Source of the DNA: an uncultured Opitutia bacterium
Lineage (GTDB): Bacteria > Verrucomicrobiota > Verrucomicrobiia > Opitutales > Opitutaceae
DNA length: 57,162 nucleotides
Assembly: GCA_903873805.1 (NCBI GenBank)
Contig: CAIQQB010000071.1
Coordinates: 1 to 57,162, forward strand
Direction of reading: 5' to 3'
Part shown: piece after piece, positions 40,152-49,319 of the stretch
Layout of the letters: each line of letters starts with the position of its first letter
How positions within the stretch are numbered: position 1 is the stretch's first letter
Made by a program: the position numbers and the translations under genes
The notes under the pieces: model-generated
Told to the model about the DNA's origin: nothing
What the model saw: the letters and a program-made list of their open reading frames with translations, nothing else
The model's database searches: none

Positions 40152-41429
40152 TCAGGGCGTGGGCGGCGGCGGGGCGGGGGAGACACTGCGGATGCTGCGG
40201 GCGCGGCCATCGGGGCTGACGGTCATTTCCACCGTGCCGCCGTTCTGACCCGCATAGGTGAGCGTCGTGCTGCCGTCGGGGTTTAGCGTGCTGGAAGTGG
40301 GGGCGCCCGTCGGCGTTGGAAAGGGGAGCCCGCCCAGTTGAGGAGTGCCGTTGCCGGCCCAGAAGGCGGAGTTGCCGGCACTGCCGGACATGGAGCCATT
40401 GGCCCCGATCGGCTGGGTTTGCGTGGACACCACGCCGTTGTTGTTGGTCGTGGTGATCACTGCGCCGTTGGCAATTCGCACCGTGCTGCTGCTGAAACTG
40501 CTGGAGCCGCGTCCGGGCTGGCCCGTCGCAACGACGGCGGAGCTGGCGCCGGTCGGAGCCGGAGCGGCCGACACGGCGGGAGTCCGCGCGACCGCGGATG
40601 CGTCTGCGACCGGGCGATTTTCGAACCGATAAAAGTCCGCGGGCGAGGGAGGCGGGGCGGATGGGTGATGACGGGAGACAAGAACCGCGGTGAGGCTGAT
40701 GACGGCGACAGCCGTGGCGAGCGAGAGACCGAGTTTGGAGGCAGCCATGATTTTGAGGGATGCGAGGGTGAAGGCGGTTTTGCCGACGGCGAGAGCCCCG
40801 GCGGAGACAGAGGCGGCCAGGCCGGGCGGGGCGGCGGTCAGGGCGCTGCTGTCGAGCGTGGTGGCGAGCAGGGCGGCGGAGAGTGAGAGGCCGCGGCGCA
40901 CGAGCAGCGCGCGGAGTTTATCGAGGGCGCGGGCGATGCGCTTCTGGACGGCGTCCTCACTCAGTCCGAGGGTGGCGGCGATGCGGCGCAGGTCATGCTG
41001 CTGCAGGTAACGAAGCACGAGCGCATTTCGATCGGCGGCGTCAAGGGTTCCGAGGGCTTCGTCGAGCACGGGTGCGAGCAGCGGCCAATGCGGATCCGGG
41101 CCGGGGTCTTCGTGAAGGGAGTGCATTTCCATGGCGGTGGTTTCCCGGCGGCGACGTCGTTGCTCGGTGCGAACGGCCTTGGATGCGGTGTAGCACGTGT
41201 GGCGGTAAAGCCAACCGCCCAGCACGGTGTCGATAGGGAGGGTGGCGGCCTTGCGCGCGAGATCGGTAAAAACCACCTGGGTGACATCCTGGGCGAGCGG
41301 GATGTCGCCTGCGACGAGGCGGCGGGCGGTGCCGAAGACGAGGCCGATGTGCCGGCCGACGAGTTCGTGGAAGGCGGCCTCGGAGCCGTCGCGAACGTAG
41401 CGCTGCAGCAGTTGGGTGTCGTCGTTCAT
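40152..41429 (-). CDS. ECF sigma factor fused to a membrane-anchored C-terminal region
   Basis: Residues 3-85 are sigma region 2 (RRLVAGDIPLAQDVTQVVFTD) and 118-178 are region 4 (RIAATLGLSEDAVQKRIARAL). A helix at 232-252 (SLATAVAVISLTAVLV) then leads to a long Ser/Thr/Pro/Gly-rich region of about 170 aa (repeat-like NNNGVVSTQTQPIG, then a Pro-rich end). The membrane segment would place that tail outside the cytoplasm, as if sigma and sensor were one protein. No separate anti-sigma gene is adjacent. The start is ATG 41429; a longer frame adds 15 codons. Confidence 0.85.
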   Translation of the reverse strand: MNDDTQLLQRYVRDGSEAAFHELVGRHIGLVFGTARRLVAGDIPLAQDVTQVVFTDLARKAATLPIDTVLGGWLYRHTCYTASKAVRTEQRRRRRETTAMEMHSLHEDPGPDPHWPLLAPVLDEALGTLDAADRNALVLRYLQQHDLRRIAATLGLSEDAVQKRIARALDKLRALLVRRGLSLSAALLATTLDSSALTAAPPGLAASVSAGALAVGKTAFTLASLKIMAASKLGLSLATAVAVISLTAVLVSRHHPSAPPPSPADFYRFENRPVADASAVARTPAVSAAPAPTGASSAVVATGQPGRGSSSFSSSTVRIANGAVITTTNNNGVVSTQTQPIGANGSMSGSAGNSAFWAGNGTPQLGGLPFPTPTGAPTSSTLNPDGSTTLTYAGQNGGTVEMTVSPDGRARSIRSVSPAPPPPTP

Positions 41430-41584
41430 CGGGGCGGTTACAGGATAGAACCCGCCGGGCGGAAAATCCGACAAAAAATCGGCGCGCGGGATGGCCAGGT
41501 TGTCCGGTCAAGTCAGTCCCATCCAACCACGGATTACCCGGATGGCACGAATGCCAACGGATTCCGCCGACCGGGTGTGCCTGA

Positions 41585-41609
41585 TGTAGGCGGGGTGTCC
41601 TCACCCCGC
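41585..41609. repeat. Hairpin repeat, GCGGGGTG family
   Basis: Stem GCGGGGTG / CACCCCGC with a short loop. Related copies are at 33488, 35309, 43679 and, inverted, 43746. Confidence 0.75.
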
Positions 41610-41697
41610 GGGGACGGACGCGGGATGCCATCACGCCGCCCACGGGCGCAACCGCCCCGACCCTGCCGGACACGGAGAAGCGCCCGTAGCCGGGTTG

Positions 41698-41736
41698 AAA
41701 AAAGAATGTACTCCGGCCACCGCACCGAGGCGGTGG
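41698..41736 (-). terminator. Probable terminator after ilvB
   Basis: On the minus strand a perfect 7-bp stem CCACCGC / GCGGTGG with a 6-nt loop lies 5 nt beyond the ilvB stop. A run of six T follows 13 nt further on. The distance makes it a weak terminator. Confidence 0.45.
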
Positions 41737-41740
41737 AGGG

Positions 41741-43519
41741 TTACTTCAGGATCATGTCCTTCACCGTCTTGCCGGCGGGGATCATGGGGAGCACGTGCTC
41801 GGTGAAGGGCACGATGACGTCGAGGACGTAGGGGCCGTCGTGGTCGAGCATCTCCTGGATGGCCTCGCGGAGTTCGCTCTTGCGGATCACGCGGCGGCCC
41901 TTGACGCCGAAGCCCTCGGCGATCTTGACGAAATCGGGATAGAGGGCGTCGGGGTTGTCGGGTCCGCCGACGTTGTTCTCGTCGCCGAGGATGGTGTTAC
42001 CGCGCACGCTGCCGTAGAAACGGTCCTCCCACTGCACGACCATGCCGAGGTGCTGGTTGTTTAGGATCATGGCCTTCGCGGCGATCTTCTCGATCTTGGC
42101 GGTGGCGAGCTCCTGGATGTCCATCATGAACGAGCCGTCGCCGTCGATGTCGATCACCTGCTTGTCGGGGCAGGCGACCTTGGCGCCCAGGGCGGCCGGG
42201 TAACCGAAGCCCATGGCGCCGAGACCGAGGGAGCTCAGGTAGCGGCGCGGCTCGGTGAAGCGGTAGAACTGGGCGGCCCACATCTGGTGCTGGCCCACGC
42301 CGGTGGCGATGATGGCGTCGCCTTTGGTGAGTTCGTAGAGGGCCTGCACGGCCTCCTGCGGGACGATGTGGCGGCTCTCCTCGTAGCTGAACGGGTAGTC
42401 GCGCTTCCAGGCGTTGAGCTGGGTGTGCCAGGCCTTGGTCTCGGGCGGGGCGAAGCGGTGCACGGCGAGCAGCTCGTTGAGGCGGTGCAACGCGTATTTC
42501 ACATCGCTGACGATCGGGAACTGGACGCGCTTGTTCTTGTTGTGCTCGGAGGCGTCGATGTCGAGGTGGACGATCTTGGCGCCGGCGGCGAACGGCTCGG
42601 TGGCGCCGGTGATGCGGTCGTCAAAGCGGGCGCCGAGGCAGAGCAGGAGGTCGCACTGGTCCACGGCCCAGTTGCCATAGGCGGCGCCGTGCATGCCGAA
42701 CCATTGGAGGGAGAGCTTGTGGGTCTCGGGAAACGCGCCCACGCCCATCAGGGTGGTGGCGACCATGAGGTTGGTGGTCTCGGCGAACGCCTTCAGCTCG
42801 GCGTGAGCACCGGAGGAGATGATGCCGCCGCCGGCGTAGATCACGGGCCGCTTGGACTCGCTGATGAGGGCGAGGAGCTGCTTGAGCTGGTCGTCACTGG
42901 CACGGGGCAGGGCCCCAAGCAGCGGGTTGCTGAAGGTGACGGACGCGGGAAACACCGGCTGGATGAGCGCCTGCTGGACGTTCTTTGGAATGTCGATGAT
43001 CACGGGGCCGGGCCGGCCGCTGTTGGCGATGTGAAAGGCCTCCTTGAACACGCGGGGCAGGTCGCGGGCGTCCATCACGAGGTAGGAGTGCTTCACGATC
43101 GGCAGGGTCATGCCGTAGAAATCCGTCTCCTGAAACGCCATCTTGCCGATGTATTCGGAGCGCACCTGGCCGGTGATCGCCACCAGCGGGATGGAATCCA
43201 TGAAGGCGTCGGCGATGGCGGAGATGAGATTGGTGGCGCCGGGGCCGCTGGTGGCCATGCACACGCCGACCTTGCCGGTGGCGCGGGCGTAGCCCTCGGC
43301 GGCGAAGGAACCGCCCTGCTCGTGGCGGGGCAGGATCACGCGGATCTTGTCGGTGCGGGCGAGCGCCTGGTGGAGCTCTTGCGAGGCGCCGCCGGGATAG
43401 GCGAAGATCACGTCCACGCCCTCGCGCACGAGGCACTCGACGACGCAGTCGGCGCCTTTCATTTCGCGCCCGATTTCGGGCTGGGGAAACGCAGTGGAGG
43501 GCGAGGTGGACTTGGGCAT
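41741..43519 (-). CDS. ilvB: Acetolactate synthase large subunit
   Basis: TPP enzyme that makes acetolactate and acetohydroxybutyrate for branched-chain amino acids. Catalytic E67 ([14 protein letters not shown]). The TPP motif begins GDGS at 460-463 and closes NN at 487-488. FAD-binding blocks ([19 protein letters not shown]) are present. At 592 aa it is full length. No small regulatory subunit gene (ilvN) lies next to it, so either it is elsewhere or the enzyme acts alone. ATG 43519 is preferred; a GTG seven codons upstream is also in frame. Confidence 0.95.
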   Translation of the reverse strand: MPKSTSPSTAFPQPEIGREMKGADCVVECLVREGVDVIFAYPGGASQELHQALARTDKIRVILPRHEQGGSFAAEGYARATGKVGVCMATSGPGATNLISAIADAFMDSIPLVAITGQVRSEYIGKMAFQETDFYGMTLPIVKHSYLVMDARDLPRVFKEAFHIANSGRPGPVIIDIPKNVQQALIQPVFPASVTFSNPLLGALPRASDDQLKQLLALISESKRPVIYAGGGIISSGAHAELKAFAETTNLMVATTLMGVGAFPETHKLSLQWFGMHGAAYGNWAVDQCDLLLCLGARFDDRITGATEPFAAGAKIVHLDIDASEHNKNKRVQFPIVSDVKYALHRLNELLAVHRFAPPETKAWHTQLNAWKRDYPFSYEESRHIVPQEAVQALYELTKGDAIIATGVGQHQMWAAQFYRFTEPRRYLSSLGLGAMGFGYPAALGAKVACPDKQVIDIDGDGSFMMDIQELATAKIEKIAAKAMILNNQHLGMVVQWEDRFYGSVRGNTILGDENNVGGPDNPDALYPDFVKIAEGFGVKGRRVIRKSELREAIQEMLDHDGPYVLDVIVPFTEHVLPMIPAGKTVKDMILK

Positions 43520-43874
43520 GGCGGGTGGGTGTTTGGGCACGGTCGCCAGAAAGAAAACCTGTTGCCGGCCCGCGAGGCAATCCCGGATTTAAGGGGTGGG
43601 GCAGAGTGGGTGCACTTGCTTGCGAATGTCCGGCGGGATGCGGCATCAAGTCTCGCAAGTAATTATATATCTATATGATGTAGACGGAGTGCCCTCACCC
43701 CGCGTCCGGGGGCGAGGAGGGAATTTCACGGGCAATTGCAAGGCAGCGGGGTGAGGGCATCCCGCCTACATGACCAAGCGTACCGCCCGGTCAGAAACCA
43801 AGTTGTGCCCGTTACCAAGCTCCGGTCCGAAAAAACAGGTGGACATTTTTCATCCGGCCCCCTGTTTTCGCCCG
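43520..43874. other. Intergenic region between ilvB and a small membrane protein
   Basis: 355 nt between divergent genes. It contains an A/T-rich stretch (ATTATATATCTATATGATG, 43662-43680), unusual in this DNA and a candidate promoter for ilvB. It is flanked by a CTTGCGA / TCGCAAG pair (arms at about 43620 and 43654). The two-arm repeat 43679-43770 and a hairpin (43828-43870, CGAAAA...TTTTCG) just before the next gene follow. No coding sequence is convincing. Confidence 0.6.
43679..43770. repeat. Two-arm inverted repeat of the GCGGGGTG family
   Basis: Arm 43679-43703 (core AGTGCCCTCACCCCGC) and arm 43746-43770 (core GCGGGGTGAGGGCA) are reverse complements at 22 of 25 positions around a 42-nt middle. 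Same family as the elements read inside ccoI. Confidence 0.85.
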
Positions 43875-44120
43875 ATGGCCAATCCGCCCGCACCCAAGCT
43901 TGTCACTCCCGCGACTCTCGCCGTCGACGCCATCCTCGTCGCCGCGTTCTTCTTTTTCATGTTCGGCGTGCTGAAGTCGCATGTGCAGTCGGAGGATCCC
44001 ACGAACATCCGGATTTTCGCCGGTCTCTCCGCCGGTTGCATGAGCGGCGTCTTCTGGCTGACCATCCAGATGTTCCGGGTGGTTTACCGTTTTCAGAAGG
44101 AACTCAAGGCCAAGTCCTGA
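43875..44120 (+). CDS. Small two-helix membrane protein
   Basis: An 81-aa protein with two predicted helices (about residues 12-30, ATLAVDAILVAAFFFFMFGVL, and 45-66, FAGLSAGCMSGVFWLTIQMF) and a basic end (RFQKELKAKS). No family recognised. ATG 43875 was chosen because the longer frame upstream reads through the repeat region. It is convergent with uvrB, 15 nt away. Confidence 0.6.
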   Translation: MANPPAPKLVTPATLAVDAILVAAFFFFMFGVLKSHVQSEDPTNIRIFAGLSAGCMSGVFWLTIQMFRVVYRFQKELKAKS

Positions 44121-44135
44121 CCCGGGGATCCCGGC

Positions 44136-46175
44136 TCAGCGGCCGTTGAAACGCTTGCGGGCCGGATAGGCGCCGCGCGGCCCCGTGGGGCGCGCGGCCT
44201 TTTTGTAGTCACCGGATTTGAGCTCGTTGATCTGGTCGCGCAGCAGCGCGGCGCGCTCGAACTCCAGCTTGGCCGCGGCCGCGGTCATCTCGTCCTCCAG
44301 TTCGGCGATGACGGCGGCGACGTCGTCGATGCCGGTCTCGGCCACGGCGGCGTCCGCGCCGGGATCGCGGCCCGAGCCGTCGTACACGTGCAGGCTGGCC
44401 TGGGCCGAGCGTTTCACGCCCTGCGGGGTGATGCCGTGGGCGGTGTTGTAGGCGAGCTGCTTTTCGCGCCGGTGTCGGGTGATGTCCAGGGTGCGCTGGA
44501 TGGAGTTGGTGATCTGGTCGGCGTAGAAGATCACCCGGCCCTGCTCGTGGCGGGCGGCGCGGCCGGCGGTCTGCACCAGGCTGGTCTCGCTGCGGAGGAA
44601 GCCCTCCTTGTCGGCGTCCAGGATGGCGACGAGCGCGACCTCGGGCAGGTCGAGGCCCTCGCGGAGGAGATTGATGCCGACGAGCACGTCGAAGTTGCCG
44701 AGCCGGAGGTTGCGGAGGATTTCCACCCGCTCGATCGCGTCGATGTCGGAATGGAGATACTCGACCTTCACGCCCGCCTCGCGGAGATGCGTGGTGAGGT
44801 CCTCCGAAAGGCGTTTGGTCAGCGTCGTCACGAGCACGCGCTCGCCGGCGGCGGCCGACTTTTTGACCTCGCCGAGGAGATCCTCGACCTGGTTCCGGAG
44901 GGGGCGGATGGTGATGACGGGGTCGAGCAGGCCGGTGGGGCGGATGAGCTGTTCGGCAATGACGGCGGAGCGTTCGAGCTCGTAGCGGGCGGGGGTGGCG
45001 GAAACGTAGAGCGTCTGGCCGGTGACCTGCTGGAACTCGGCGAAGCTCTGCGGACGGTTGTCGAGCGCGGAGGGCAGGCGGAAGCCGAAGTTGACGAGGG
45101 TCTGCTTGCGGGCGAGGTCGCCGTTGTACATCGCGCCGATCTGCGGCACGGTGGCGTGGCTCTCGTCGATCATCAGCAGGAAATCCTTGGGAAAAAAGTC
45201 GATCAGGCAGAACGGCCGGTCGCCCGCCTGCCGCCCGGTGAGGTGGCGGGAGTAGTTCTCGATGCCGCTGCAGAAGCCCATTTCCTGGAGCATCTCGAGG
45301 TCGTAGTTGGTCCGCATCCGGATGCGCTGGGCCTCGAGGTACTGCTGGTTTTTCTCGAAAAAGGCGACGCGCTCGTCCAGCTCGGCCTTGATGCCGGCGA
45401 TGGCGGGTTCGAGCTTGCCGCGGGTGGTGACGTACTGGTTGGCGGGGTAGAGGTCGAACTGGTCGAGCGGGCGCAGCACCTGGCCGCTGACCGGTTCGAA
45501 CTCCGTGATGCTGTCGACGGCGTCGCCGAAGAACTCCACCCGCAGCCCGTGCTCGAGGTAGGCCGGCATGACGTCGACCACGTCGCCGCGCACGCGGAAG
45601 CAGCCGCGCTTCAGGTCGTAGTCGTTGCGCTCATACTGGTTCTCGACCAGGCGCTCGAGGAAGGCGTTGCGCGCCAGCTCGTCGTGCCGCCGCAGGGCGA
45701 TGCGCATCGCCGAGAAGTCCTCGGGCGAGCCGAGGCCGTAGATGCAGGACACGCTGGCGATCACGATCACGTCGCGGCGGCTGACGAGCGAGCTGGTGGT
45801 GGCGATGCGGAGGCGTTCGATCTCCTCGTTGATCGACGAATCCTTCTCGATGAACGTGTCGCTCGACGGCACGTAGGCCTCGGGCTGGTAGTAGTCGTAG
45901 TAGCTGACGAAGTACTCGACGGCGTTATCGGGGAAGAAATTCTTGAACTCGGAGTAGAGCTGGGCGGCGAGGGTCTTGTTGTGGGAGATGATGAGGACGG
46001 GCCGGTCGAGCTGGGCGATGACGTTGGCCATCGTGAAGGTCTTGCCCGAGCCGGTGACGCCGAGGAGGGTCTGCTCGCGGTTCCCCGCCCGGAGCGAGGC
46101 CACGAGCGTAGCGATGGCCTGCGGCTGGTCGCCGGTCGGCTGGTAGTCGGAGGCAAGGCGGAAGAGGGAGGGCAT
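44136..46175 (-). CDS. uvrB: UvrABC excinuclease subunit B
   Basis: Central damage-verifying helicase of nucleotide excision repair. Walker A at 39-46 (GVTGSGKT), the beta-hairpin [12 protein letters not shown], the DEAD-like [18 protein letters not shown], and helicase motif [15 protein letters not shown]. The C-terminal UVR motif that binds UvrA/UvrC is at about 625-660 ([16 protein letters not shown]). At 679 aa it is standard. The start is ATG 46175; upstream codons belong to the GxxExxY cassette. Confidence 0.97.
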   Translation of the reverse strand: MPSLFRLASDYQPTGDQPQAIATLVASLRAGNREQTLLGVTGSGKTFTMANVIAQLDRPVLIISHNKTLAAQLYSEFKNFFPDNAVEYFVSYYDYYQPEAYVPSSDTFIEKDSSINEEIERLRIATTSSLVSRRDVIVIASVSCIYGLGSPEDFSAMRIALRRHDELARNAFLERLVENQYERNDYDLKRGCFRVRGDVVDVMPAYLEHGLRVEFFGDAVDSITEFEPVSGQVLRPLDQFDLYPANQYVTTRGKLEPAIAGIKAELDERVAFFEKNQQYLEAQRIRMRTNYDLEMLQEMGFCSGIENYSRHLTGRQAGDRPFCLIDFFPKDFLLMIDESHATVPQIGAMYNGDLARKQTLVNFGFRLPSALDNRPQSFAEFQQVTGQTLYVSATPARYELERSAVIAEQLIRPTGLLDPVITIRPLRNQVEDLLGEVKKSAAAGERVLVTTLTKRLSEDLTTHLREAGVKVEYLHSDIDAIERVEILRNLRLGNFDVLVGINLLREGLDLPEVALVAILDADKEGFLRSETSLVQTAGRAARHEQGRVIFYADQITNSIQRTLDITRHRREKQLAYNTAHGITPQGVKRSAQASLHVYDGSGRDPGADAAVAETGIDDVAAVIAELEDEMTAAAAKLEFERAALLRDQINELKSGDYKKAARPTGPRGAYPARKRFNGR

Positions 46176-46191
46176 CGGAACGGGATAAAGT

Positions 46192-46796
46192 GGGAAGCCA
46201 GGAATCCAGGAAGGAAAGCTAGGAGCGGACGGGCAGATCGGGGCCGATTCGTTTGGGCTGGCGCGTGACGGCGGCAAAGTTGAGCAGCAGGCCGACGGAT
46301 TTTCCCGTGGCGCGAAGATAGGAGCGCAAGGTGGCGTAGAAGATGTCCGGGATTTCGAGCACGGCCTTGAGCTCGACGACCACGGTGTCCTCCACGAGCA
46401 AATCCAGTCGATGCTCGCCTACGCGCTGCCCGCGATAACGGATTTCAACCGGAACCTGCCGCGAAAACCTCAATCCCGCCGCCGCCAGCTCGATGACCAT
46501 GGCTTCCTCATAAACCGACTCCAAGAATCCCGGCCCCAGTTCCCGGTGGACCCGGATGGCCGCGCCGATGATTTTGCCCGTGAGTTCCTCTTGTTCCATG
46601 CCGCTCATTCTTGGGTTCCTGGCATCCTACTCAAAAGAAATCAGTTGGGTTAGATCGTTATCTGCTGGAGACAACCTGAGCCTTGCCACCGGCTCATCGC
46701 CCATCCGATTGGTGAGCTGGCTTCTCACGGCAAGCAGTTTTGCCCAGTCCCCGGACTCTAGGTCGGTCAGTTCTTCTCCTGGCTTCCTGGCTTCCC
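46192..46796. mobile_element. Putative GxxExxY cassette 2 bounded by 20-nt inverted repeats
   Basis: The left end GGGAAGCCAGGAATCCAGGA (46192-46211) and the right end 46777-46796 are reverse complements at 19 of 20 positions. The 605-bp unit contains the GxxExxY gene. A third, weaker copy (46608-46627, 17 of 20 relative to the left end) lies directly at the 5' end of the gene, so the coding part is also flanked by a tight inverted pair. The right 170 bp hold no gene that I can support. Mobility is inferred by structure only. Confidence 0.55.
46219..46608 (-). CDS. GxxExxY protein (PD-(D/E)XK nuclease-like)
   Basis: A 129-aa GxxExxY-family protein. The name motif lies in [16 protein letters not shown], with a preceding helix [15 protein letters not shown]. 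The core strands [19 protein letters not shown] show a D and ELK at positions that fit a PD-(D/E)XK catalytic core (D-x-n-E-x-K), more intact than in the other copy. The C-terminal [14 protein letters not shown] is typical. Its function is not known. The start ATG 46608 overlaps the inner repeat copy. Confidence 0.9.
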   Translation of the reverse strand: MSGMEQEELTGKIIGAAIRVHRELGPGFLESVYEEAMVIELAAAGLRFSRQVPVEIRYRGQRVGEHRLDLLVEDTVVVELKAVLEIPDIFYATLRSYLRATGKSVGLLLNFAAVTRQPKRIGPDLPVRS

Positions 46797-46798
46797 CC

Positions 46799-47464
46799 TT
46801 AAAACAGCTCCGCCAGATCCTCCACCTCCAGCTCATCCAGCCGGTGCACGACACGGTCCACGTGGCCGGCGAGTTCGGCGGCGGGGTGGGTGGTGGCCAC
46901 GCCGACGACCTTCATGCCGCCGGCGCGCCCGGCCTCGATCCCGGCGAAGGCGTCCTCAAACACCACGCACCGGGCCGGCGCCCGGCCGATTTTCGCCGCC
47001 GCGCGGAGGAAGACGTCCGGATGCGGCTTGCCCTGCTTCACGTCCTCCGCCGTCACCATGTCCGCAAACTTGCCGCCGAAGCCCAGCACGCCGAGGATGG
47101 TCGTGATGTTCTCCCGGTGGGTGGACGAGCCGATGCAGCAGGGCACGCCGGCGGTCTGCAGCCGGTCGAGAAACACGCCCACGCCCGGCAGCGCCTCCAG
47201 CCCGCACTCGACGACGATGGCGCGGTAGAGCGCCTCCTTGCGCAGGGAGAGCCGGTGGATCTCGGCGGAGTCGCGGGCCCAGCCGAGCAATTCAGGGATG
47301 ATCCACTCGTTTTTCTTGCCGAAGCCGGCCTTGAAGTGCCCCGGGGGCAGCGGCCGGCCCTCCTCGGCGGCGAGCCGCTCCCAGCTCGCTTCATGCTGGC
47401 GCGACGAGTCGATGATCACGCCGTCCCAGTCAAAGATGACCCCCAGCGATCCGGATGCATTCAT
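46799..47464 (-). CDS. HAD-superfamily phosphatase, beta-phosphoglucomutase-like
   Basis: A 221-aa HAD hydrolase. Nucleophile and general acid D12 and D14 (VIFDWDGVI), motif II CIGSSTH, motif III lysine in GKPHPDVFLRAA, and motif IV VVFEDAFAGIEAG. The helical cap sits between motifs I and II, as in beta-phosphoglucomutase and sugar-phosphate phosphatases. The substrate cannot be told. The start is ATG 47464; a longer frame upstream is antisense to the next gene. The gene ends two bases outside the GxxExxY cassette. Confidence 0.87.
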   Translation of the reverse strand: MNASGSLGVIFDWDGVIIDSSRQHEASWERLAAEEGRPLPPGHFKAGFGKKNEWIIPELLGWARDSAEIHRLSLRKEALYRAIVVECGLEALPGVGVFLDRLQTAGVPCCIGSSTHRENITTILGVLGFGGKFADMVTAEDVKQGKPHPDVFLRAAAKIGRAPARCVVFEDAFAGIEAGRAGGMKVVGVATTHPAAELAGHVDRVVHRLDELEVEDLAELF

Positions 47465-47638
47465 GGTGGCCGCGACTTCGCCCCGGGAACCGCCAGTCCG
47501 CAAGTCCGAACCGATGGTCCGGTGGTGGCTCCGCGCCGGTTGCGTCGTTTTCATGGCTTGCGCGGTGGCGGGGCAGGCGGAATGTAACAACCGGCCGGCC
47601 CCGCCGTCCTTTAACCAACCCCGCCTGCATTCCCACCC

Positions 47639-48289
47639 GTGATCTCCGTCGTTTTCTACACCCTGGTCGTCGTGCTTGGCATCCTGAGCATGGGTTTCCA
47701 GATGCTCGCCTCGCGCCTGCTCAGCCCGCACTACGGCTCCAGCATCGTCGAGTGGGTCTGGCTGATCTCGACGTTTCTGGCCGCGTTCAGCACCGGTTCG
47801 CTGCTCGGCGGCTGGATCAGCAACCGCCCTCCGGCCCAACGCGGCCTGCTCCAGGGCATTGCCGCCACCCTCGGCGTCGCCTCGCTCGCCGTGACCGCGT
47901 TCTGGCAGAAGCCCATGCTCGACTGGATCGAGCTCAAGTTCATCCCCGACGTGGCCCAGATGAACGACCAGGGCAGCGGCGGCATGAACGCCGCGGTGTT
48001 TCTTTCCTGCATGGCGCTGTTCTTTGTGCCGGTGACGACGCTCTCCTCCTTCGGCCCGCAATGCGTGGGCTGGCTCGCCGCGCGCGGCACGCCGCCGGGT
48101 AAGGCCTCGGGGGTCGTCTATGCCGTGAGCACGTTCGGCAACATCGCGGGGGTGATGATGACAGTGTTCGTGCTGATCCCCAATTTCCGCGTCTCGCATC
48201 TGCTCGATGTCTGGCTCGGCGTCGCCCTCGTCAGCCTGACGGGCCTGATCTGCATCCTGCGCTCCGCGCCAAAGCCCGCGGCCAAGTGA
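47639..48289 (+). CDS. Membrane half of a split spermidine-synthase-like system
   Basis: A 216-aa membrane protein starting at GTG 47639. It has about five helices, and looks like the MFS-like N-terminal part of the large fused membrane spermidine synthases (GFQMLASRLLSPHYGSSIVEWVW, then FSTGSLLGGWIS). The synthase domain, normally fused behind it, is encoded by the next gene, whose GTG overlaps this stop (GTGA). So the two proteins are probably made together and may interact. Confidence 0.75.
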   Translation: MISVVFYTLVVVLGILSMGFQMLASRLLSPHYGSSIVEWVWLISTFLAAFSTGSLLGGWISNRPPAQRGLLQGIAATLGVASLAVTAFWQKPMLDWIELKFIPDVAQMNDQGSGGMNAAVFLSCMALFFVPVTTLSSFGPQCVGWLAARGTPPGKASGVVYAVSTFGNIAGVMMTVFVLIPNFRVSHLLDVWLGVALVSLTGLICILRSAPKPAAK

Positions 48290-49245
48290 AACTCCCCCGT
48301 CTCCTCGCCTCCCTGCTGTGCGCGGCGCCGCTGCTGCCCGCCGCCGAAACCACCGCCCCAAAATCGGACGCCGCTCCGCCCGCCGCGGCGCTGGCCGGCG
48401 ATTCCACCGAAACCTACGACACGCTTTACAACCACCTGACGGTCGAGCGGCATGGCACCCTGGTCGAGCTGCGGGCCCGGTCGCGCCGCGGGGTGTTTCT
48501 GGAGTCCGCGGTGGATCTGGCCGATCCGCTCAATCTGCAGGTCGCCTACACGCGAACGCTGTTTGCCGCCGCGTATTTCCAGTCCAAGCCGGCGCGGGTC
48601 CTGATGCTCGGCCTCGGCGGCGCGGGCTTCCACCGGCTCTTTGCCGCGAGCTATCCCGCGGCCGTGCTGCAGACCGTCGAGCTCGACCCCAAGGTCTTTG
48701 AGCTGTGCCAGACCGCCCTCGGCTTCCAGCCCACCGCCCGGACGCCAGTCACCCTCGTTGACGGCCGCATGTTCGTGAAACGCGACCCGGCGACCTACGA
48801 CTGGATCATCCTCGACGCCTTCCGCGGCGGGTACGTCCCGCCCCACCTGAAGACCGAGGAGTTCTACCGCGAATGCGCTGCGCGCCTGACCGACCAGGGC
48901 GTGTTCGTCAGCAACCTTGACGACGAGACCGCGCTCTACTTCTCCGACGTCAGGACGATCCAAGCGGTGTTTGCCCAGGTCGTCCTGTTCTATCCGGAAA
49001 AGGGCAACGTCATCGCCTTCGCGGTGAAATATCAAACTCCCGTCATCACCGATCCGGCGAAATGGCCGGCCGAAGCCAGCCTCAACCCGCGTTTCAAGGG
49101 CAAGCTCGACCTCGCCGAGGTCCGCGCCCAGCACGTCCCGGTGCCGGAAGCCCAGGTCCGGACCGCGGCGGTGCTGACGGATGATTTTGCCCCGGTCGAA
49201 TTCCTGAATGTCATCAAGGCCAACAATGCCGAGGAGAAACCCTGA
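48286..49245 (+). CDS. Exported spermidine-synthase-like protein, copy 1
   Basis: A 319-aa protein with a signal peptide (about residues 1-20, MKLPRLLASLLCAAPLLPAA), then a Rossmann methyltransferase-type fold as in spermidine synthases. SAM-site-like GLGGAGFH, the acidic LQTVELDPKVFELC, the DGRMF strand, and the catalytic-site-like ILDAFRGGYVPPHL are present. An export signal is odd for this fold, since the nucleotide-type substrates are cytosolic. The substrate is unknown. It is translationally coupled to the membrane half and followed by a second copy. Confidence 0.8.
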   Translation: MKLPRLLASLLCAAPLLPAAETTAPKSDAAPPAAALAGDSTETYDTLYNHLTVERHGTLVELRARSRRGVFLESAVDLADPLNLQVAYTRTLFAAAYFQSKPARVLMLGLGGAGFHRLFAASYPAAVLQTVELDPKVFELCQTALGFQPTARTPVTLVDGRMFVKRDPATYDWIILDAFRGGYVPPHLKTEEFYRECAARLTDQGVFVSNLDDETALYFSDVRTIQAVFAQVVLFYPEKGNVIAFAVKYQTPVITDPAKWPAEASLNPRFKGKLDLAEVRAQHVPVPEAQVRTAAVLTDDFAPVEFLNVIKANNAEEKP

Positions 49246-49319
49246 CGGTCCCCGGCCCGGACCCATAACTGTTTGACCGGCCCGCACCCCCCCGGCATCT
49301 CTCACCAACGCGATTCTCC

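Larger units (their letters stand above)
41430..41740. other. Intergenic region between sigma-factor gene and ilvB
   Basis: 311 nt with no credible gene. It carries an AACCACGGATT repeat at 41525-41555, a hairpin repeat at 41585-41609 (same family as the ccoI inserts) and the probable ilvB terminator. The part next to the sigma gene (about 41430-41520) should hold its promoter; I see no clear consensus. Confidence 0.6.

Noticed and set aside
42287..43678. Long plus-strand frame over ilvB
   Set aside because: Antisense shadow: Gly/His/Val/Ala-rich translation without motifs; ilvB on the minus strand is complete.
43736..43874. N-terminal extensions of the 81-aa protein through the repeat
   Set aside because: Two frames are open here, but their residues come from the 43679-43770 repeat and the hairpin before ATG 43875, so the short start is preferred.
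44388..46268. Long plus-strand frame over uvrB
   Set aside because: Antisense shadow of uvrB caused by GC bias at third positions.
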